A model generated the notes under the pieces. That model saw only the letters and a list, made by a program, of their open reading frames with translations, made no database searches and was not told the DNA's origin. From Desulfosporosinus fructosivorans (GTDB taxonomy: Bacteria; Bacillota; Desulfitobacteriia; Desulfitobacteriales; Desulfitobacteriaceae): DNA of 64,000 bases. A program made the translations under genes and the position numbers. Positions 61,565 through 64,000 of this stretch are shown here, in pieces (the first letter of the stretch is position 1; each line of letters starts with the position of its first letter). The stretch lies in NCBI RefSeq assembly GCF_004766045.1, contig NZ_SPQQ01000001.1:124001-188000 (forward strand), read 5' to 3'.

Positions 61565-61599
61565 AAAATCCCGCAACAATGATCGTTTGCGGGATTTTT
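61565..61599. terminator. Terminator of the SleB-type gene
   Basis: AAAATCCCGCAA (61565-61576) pairs with TTGCGGGATTTT (61587-61598) and is followed by a T-rich tail. It is a good intrinsic terminator. Confidence 0.9.
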
Positions 61600-61618
61600 G
61601 GCTCTTTTTATCTAAGCG

Positions 61619-61647
61619 TGAGACTCCCACATCTACAAGTGGGAGTG
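61619..61647. repeat. IS200/IS605-end-like hairpin
   Basis: ACTCCCAC-ATCTACAA-GTGGGAGT lies 20 bp after the terminator, with no transposase near. This CTCCCAC hairpin is typical of IS200/IS605 ends in clostridia, so it may be an orphan end. A weaker relative is at 59436. Confidence 0.5.
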
Positions 61648-61788
61648 GTTCCCTAGCGAATATCCTACAAATCTTTACACTTTATTACAAAACTTTTACT
61701 TTCTCTGATAGCCTGCTTGCAGTTACAATTAATATAGAAATTAGCTGAACAAATTGGGCTCCAGAAACCCAAGACAGAAGGAGAGAGT

Positions 61789-61917
61789 ATGACAGAACAA
61801 GAAAGGTATATCATTGAAGCTATTCTAGTCGACATAGGGCTGGAACCGTTACACGTTGGGACTAACGATCAAGAACCTAAAACTAAGCCTAAGACGGTAG
61901 TTAAAACAAAGGGCTAG
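61789..61917 (+). CDS. 42-residue small protein
   Basis: A short ORF begins at ATG 61789 with GAAGGAGAGAGT immediately upstream. It reads MTEQERYIIEAILVDIGLE, continuing to a lysine-rich tail (TKPKTVVKTKG). The first half predicts an amphipathic helix. The ribosome site and an A/T-rich stretch before it support translation. It has no known family that I recognise. A weak hairpin follows at 61921. Confidence 0.6.
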   Translation: MTEQERYIIEAILVDIGLEPLHVGTNDQEPKTKPKTVVKTKG

Positions 61918-62155
61918 AGGCGAATACTCAAGTTGGGTATTTGCTTCTTTGATTGTTGGAAAGATTAAATGGCAGTGTAGAATATGTGACCGCTATATAT
62001 CCCACCGGGTAATGTCTAGCGAAACTGGGTCGTGGGTACATTAGTAGTAATGGGTGTACCTCCATAGTGAGGAGCAGTATAAATTTATATCCTGATTAGC
62101 ACCTAAGAACTTATTCCGTAAGAACTTATTATTAAAAGAGAAGAGGGGCCTACTA
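61918..62155 (+). promoter_or_regulatory. Leader of rpoA with possible pseudoknot
   Basis: In the 238 bp before rpoA, CCCAC (62001-62005) pairs with GTGGG (62032-62036), and TAATGT (62010-62015) pairs with ACATTA (62038-62043). The crossing order fits an H-type pseudoknot. GTACA (62036-62040) and TGTAC (62055-62059) form an alternative hairpin. The rpoA ribosome site GAGGGG lies at 62143-62148. Confidence 0.4.
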
Positions 62156-63103
62156 ATGTTGGAAATAGAGAAACCAAGAATCGAGTGTATTGAGCGTTCT
62201 GATAACAACTGCTATGCTAAATTCGTTGTTGAGCCTCTTGAAAGGGGATATGGGATTACCTTAGGGAATTCTCTAAGGCGCATCCTGTTGTCCTCTCTTC
62301 CAGGATCAGCAGTGACATCGGTCAAAATCAAAGGAGTACTCCACGAGTCTTCTACAATACCGGGGGTTCGCGAAGATGTTACGGACATTATCCTCAATTT
62401 AAAGTCCCTCACCTTGAAGGGTTATACAGATGAACCCCGGGTTATTCGCTTAGAGTCTCAGAGCAGAGGGGTAGTTACTGCCGCAGATATTATCGCCGAC
62501 CCAGATATTGAAATTATGAACCCAGAATTGAAAATAGCCACATTGGATAAAGGTGGCCGTTTATTTATTGAAATGATTGTAAACCGAGGGAAGGGTTATA
62601 TCTCAGCTGACAAGAATAGTACGACAGAAGATTCCAGCGGAGCTATGCCCATTGACTGCCTATTTGCTCCAATTTATAAGGTCAATTACGAGGTTGAGGC
62701 AACCCGAGTCGGCCAAATTACCGACTATGACAAGTTAACACTTGAAGCCTGGTCTAATGGCAGTATCTCGCCGGAGGAGGCTATTAGTACGGCAGCCGGA
62801 ATCCTGAATGATCATCTGAGTCTTTTTATGCGGGGCAGCGATATCTCCGATAATGTTCAAACTATTGTAGAAAAAGAAGAGAAGGCCAAAGAAATTCTTA
62901 ACATACCAATTGAGGATCTCAAGCTATCTGTTCGTGCCTACAACTCTTTGAAGCGGACCGGGGTAAATACGTTAGAAGATTTGACACAAAAGACGGAAGA
63001 AGACATGGTTAAAATGCGTAACCTTGGCCGCAAGTCGATAGAAGAGGTGGAATGTAAACTTAAAGAATTAGGATTAACGTTTCGTGCAGAAGAAGAGGAG
63101 TAG
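62156..63103 (+). CDS. rpoA: RNA polymerase alpha subunit
   Basis: The 315-residue protein is a full-length RpoA. It has the N-terminal assembly domain ([26 protein letters not shown] near 25-50, [12 protein letters not shown] near 180) and the C-terminal helix-hairpin domain that binds DNA and activators ([29 protein letters not shown]). It lacks its usual neighbours rpsD upstream and rplQ downstream. That suggests relocation or a second rpoA copy. Variant positions compared with common Firmicute alpha subunits include YGIT for YGTT and an [10 protein letters not shown] stretch near 160. GAGGGG precedes the ATG. Confidence 0.95.
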   Translation: MLEIEKPRIECIERSDNNCYAKFVVEPLERGYGITLGNSLRRILLSSLPGSAVTSVKIKGVLHESSTIPGVREDVTDIILNLKSLTLKGYTDEPRVIRLESQSRGVVTAADIIADPDIEIMNPELKIATLDKGGRLFIEMIVNRGKGYISADKNSTTEDSSGAMPIDCLFAPIYKVNYEVEATRVGQITDYDKLTLEAWSNGSISPEEAISTAAGILNDHLSLFMRGSDISDNVQTIVEKEEKAKEILNIPIEDLKLSVRAYNSLKRTGVNTLEDLTQKTEEDMVKMRNLGRKSIEEVECKLKELGLTFRAEEEE

Positions 63104-63146
63104 TTTCAACTTTAGTTGGAAAGTTCACTCAGATTGGCATTAATCA

Positions 63147-63187
63147 GTGAAAGGCTATCACCATACGCAGAGGTGATAGCCTTTCAC
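63147..63187. terminator. Bidirectional terminator after rpoA
   Basis: GTGAAAGGCTATCACC (63147-63162) and its exact complement (63172-63187) form 16-bp arms around a 9-base loop. A T-rich stretch follows. It separates rpoA from the minus-strand small gene at 63202. Confidence 0.9.
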
Positions 63188-63201
63188 TTGTATTACTATT
63201 T

Positions 63202-63360
63202 TTAGAAGATGACTCCTAAGGCGATAAGAATCAAGATAGCAATAGCGATAATTCCTACACCAATTCCTGCACTAACACCCCCATAGCCATATCCAGTAAC
63301 TGGAGCAACAGGGGTAGGACAACAAGCTCCACCCATTTTAACCTGACCCATTCCGTACAT
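63202..63360 (-). CDS. YjcZ-like small sporulation membrane protein
   Basis: This 52-residue protein has a glycine/tyrosine-rich start (MYGMGQVKMGGACCPTPVAP...GYGYGG) and one C-terminal membrane segment (GIGVGIIAIAILILIALGVIF). The pattern matches YjcZ-family sporulation proteins. GAAAGGTGG precedes the ATG. A second, shorter member lies next to it at 63391 on the same strand. They may be expressed late in sporulation in the spore coat or mother cell; that is inferred from the family. Confidence 0.75.
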   Translation of the reverse strand: MYGMGQVKMGGACCPTPVAPVTGYGYGGVSAGIGVGIIAIAILILIALGVIF

Positions 63361-63390
63361 CAAAAATTTCCACCTTTCTAATTTGCGAAT

Positions 63391-63507
63391 TTAGAATACA
63401 ATACCCATTGCGATAAGCAGAAGAATAATTATAACAACAGCCGCGATTCCTGCACCAATTCCTTTTCCTTGATCACAACAGACAGCGGATTCATTACCAA
63501 ATGCCAT
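63391..63507 (-). CDS. YjcZ-like small membrane protein, second copy
   Basis: The 38-residue protein reads MAFGNESAVCCDQGKGIGAGIAAVV, followed by a single membrane helix ending IAMGIVF. Its tail is plainly related to the neighbour at 63202 (G-I-G-x-G-I...IA-x-G-[VI]-x-F). AAAGGAGGA lies seven bases before the ATG, an excellent ribosome site. The two genes are tandem duplicates, 30 bp apart, transcribed from this one toward the other. Confidence 0.75.
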   Translation of the reverse strand: MAFGNESAVCCDQGKGIGAGIAAVVIIILLLIAMGIVF

Positions 63508-63672
63508 TTCGATTTCCTCCTTTACCAGAGATAATTCATAATATGAATATAATGGATAATATGGAATTTGTCTTAGGTCCTAAATAATCCCCGCTCTTGT
63601 TGCGATACGGTTAACATTAATAATAACCATTTTAGACATGGCTAGCCGTCTCTTTAAAAAGATGCAAGACAT
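63508..63672. other. Short intergenic region
   Basis: CATTTTAGA (63628-63636) is complementary to TCTAAAATG (63672-63680), the latter overlapping the phosphoesterase stop. It could be that gene's terminator. No gene is seen. Confidence 0.35.
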
Positions 63673-64000
63673 CTAAAATGTTTGGTGGTTCGCCTGGGAA
63701 TTTCCCTGGTGCAAGGTAAAAAAAGCGATTTCTGGGGGGACATTAAACCTTATGGGTAGAATGCTTTCCCCAATGCCCCGATTAATGTAAAGAGGAATAC
63801 CGTTAATCACATGATACCCTTCGTAGACTCCTAGATCTCCCAAATAGGTATTGGTGATAAGAGGCCCAAATCCAGGTAAACGGATTTGCCCTCCATGAGT
63901 GTGCCCGGCAAGGAGAAGTTCTGCTCCGTTTTTAGCTACATCATCAAGACAATCTGTGGAATGAGCCAAGACGAGGCGAAAGGGCGGACTAGATTGAGAT
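63673..64000 (-). CDS. Metallophosphoesterase, 3' part only
   Basis: The frame is open to the window edge (SQSSPPFRLVLAHSTDCLDDVAKNGAELLLAGHTHGGQIRLPGFGPL), about 108 residues of the C-terminal half. GHTHGGQ is the metal-binding signature of calcineurin-like phosphoesterases of the YkuE/UDP-2,3-diacylglucosamine hydrolase-like group. LAHSTD supplies another ligand region. The N-terminal D-x-H and G-D-x-x-D motifs lie outside. It may hydrolyse phospholipid or nucleotide headgroups; substrate is unknown. Confidence 0.88.
   Translation of the reverse strand, partial: SQSSPPFRLVLAHSTDCLDDVAKNGAELLLAGHTHGGQIRLPGFGPLITNTYLGDLGVYEGYHVINGIPLYINRGIGESILPIRFNVPPEIAFFTLHQGNSQANHQTF

Overview
The window looks like chromosome of an endospore-forming, low-to-mid GC Firmicute, probably an anaerobic clostridium of the Desulfosporosinus/Desulfitobacterium type. 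This is inferred from six proteins with CWB2-type wall-binding modules, a SLAP-domain protein, a SleB-type cortex hydrolase, two tiny YjcZ-like sporulation membrane proteins, strong AGGAGG ribosome sites and frequent TTG/GTG starts. No rRNA, tRNA or CRISPR array was recognised.

Region 1 (1-11.6 kb) is a surface polysaccharide cluster on the + strand: two DegT/DnrJ aminotransferases, a flippase, two O-antigen-ligase/polymerase proteins, WecB, two GT4 glycosyltransferases and a WbaP-type initiating phosphoglycosyl transferase. Region 2 (11.9-17.3 kb) is a dlt operon in the order dltC-dltD-dltX-dltA-dltB plus an acyltransferase; dltX is a 55-residue ORF overlapping the end of dltD. Region 3 (17.5-22.4 kb) has a transglycosylase with three CWB2 modules, followed by a GT39-like transferase, a DUF2304 protein and a GT2 polyprenyl-phosphate glycosyltransferase. 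Together these could make, decorate and use an anionic wall polymer that anchors surface proteins, as PSII does for CWB2 proteins in Clostridioides difficile.

Region 4 (22.4-31.5 kb) is accessory DNA. It has 250-bp GC-rich palindromic tandem repeats, a beheaded DUF4143 ATPase, remnants of Uma2 and Fic genes, a coiled-coil protein with 42-bp tandem repeats, hicBA, a deacetylase, a DMT transporter/GNAT pair, an intact DUF4143 ATPase and a UPF0175/DUF3368 toxin-antitoxin pair.

Region 5 (31.5-50.8 kb) is the surface-protein locus: CWB2 fused to GH18, to subtilisin, to amidase_3, to a 1403-residue S-layer-like protein and to leucine-rich repeats. With them are a SLAP protein, a lipoprotein, a TolC-like protein and an S41 protease. 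Related AAAGAGTCTTTCG-type terminators punctuate it.

Region 6 (51-64 kb) holds a DEAD-box helicase, DUF948 and YtxH proteins, an RND efflux operon with a TetR gene that seems to start at ATT, a DUF2508 protein, a SleB/LysM hydrolase, a stand-alone full-length rpoA, two YjcZ-like small proteins and the 3' part of a phosphoesterase gene.

Non-coding structure is rich: several unrelated palindromic repeat families, long leaders before the S-layer and helicase genes, and a possible pseudoknot before rpoA. All family assignments were made by eye from the translations, without database searches.
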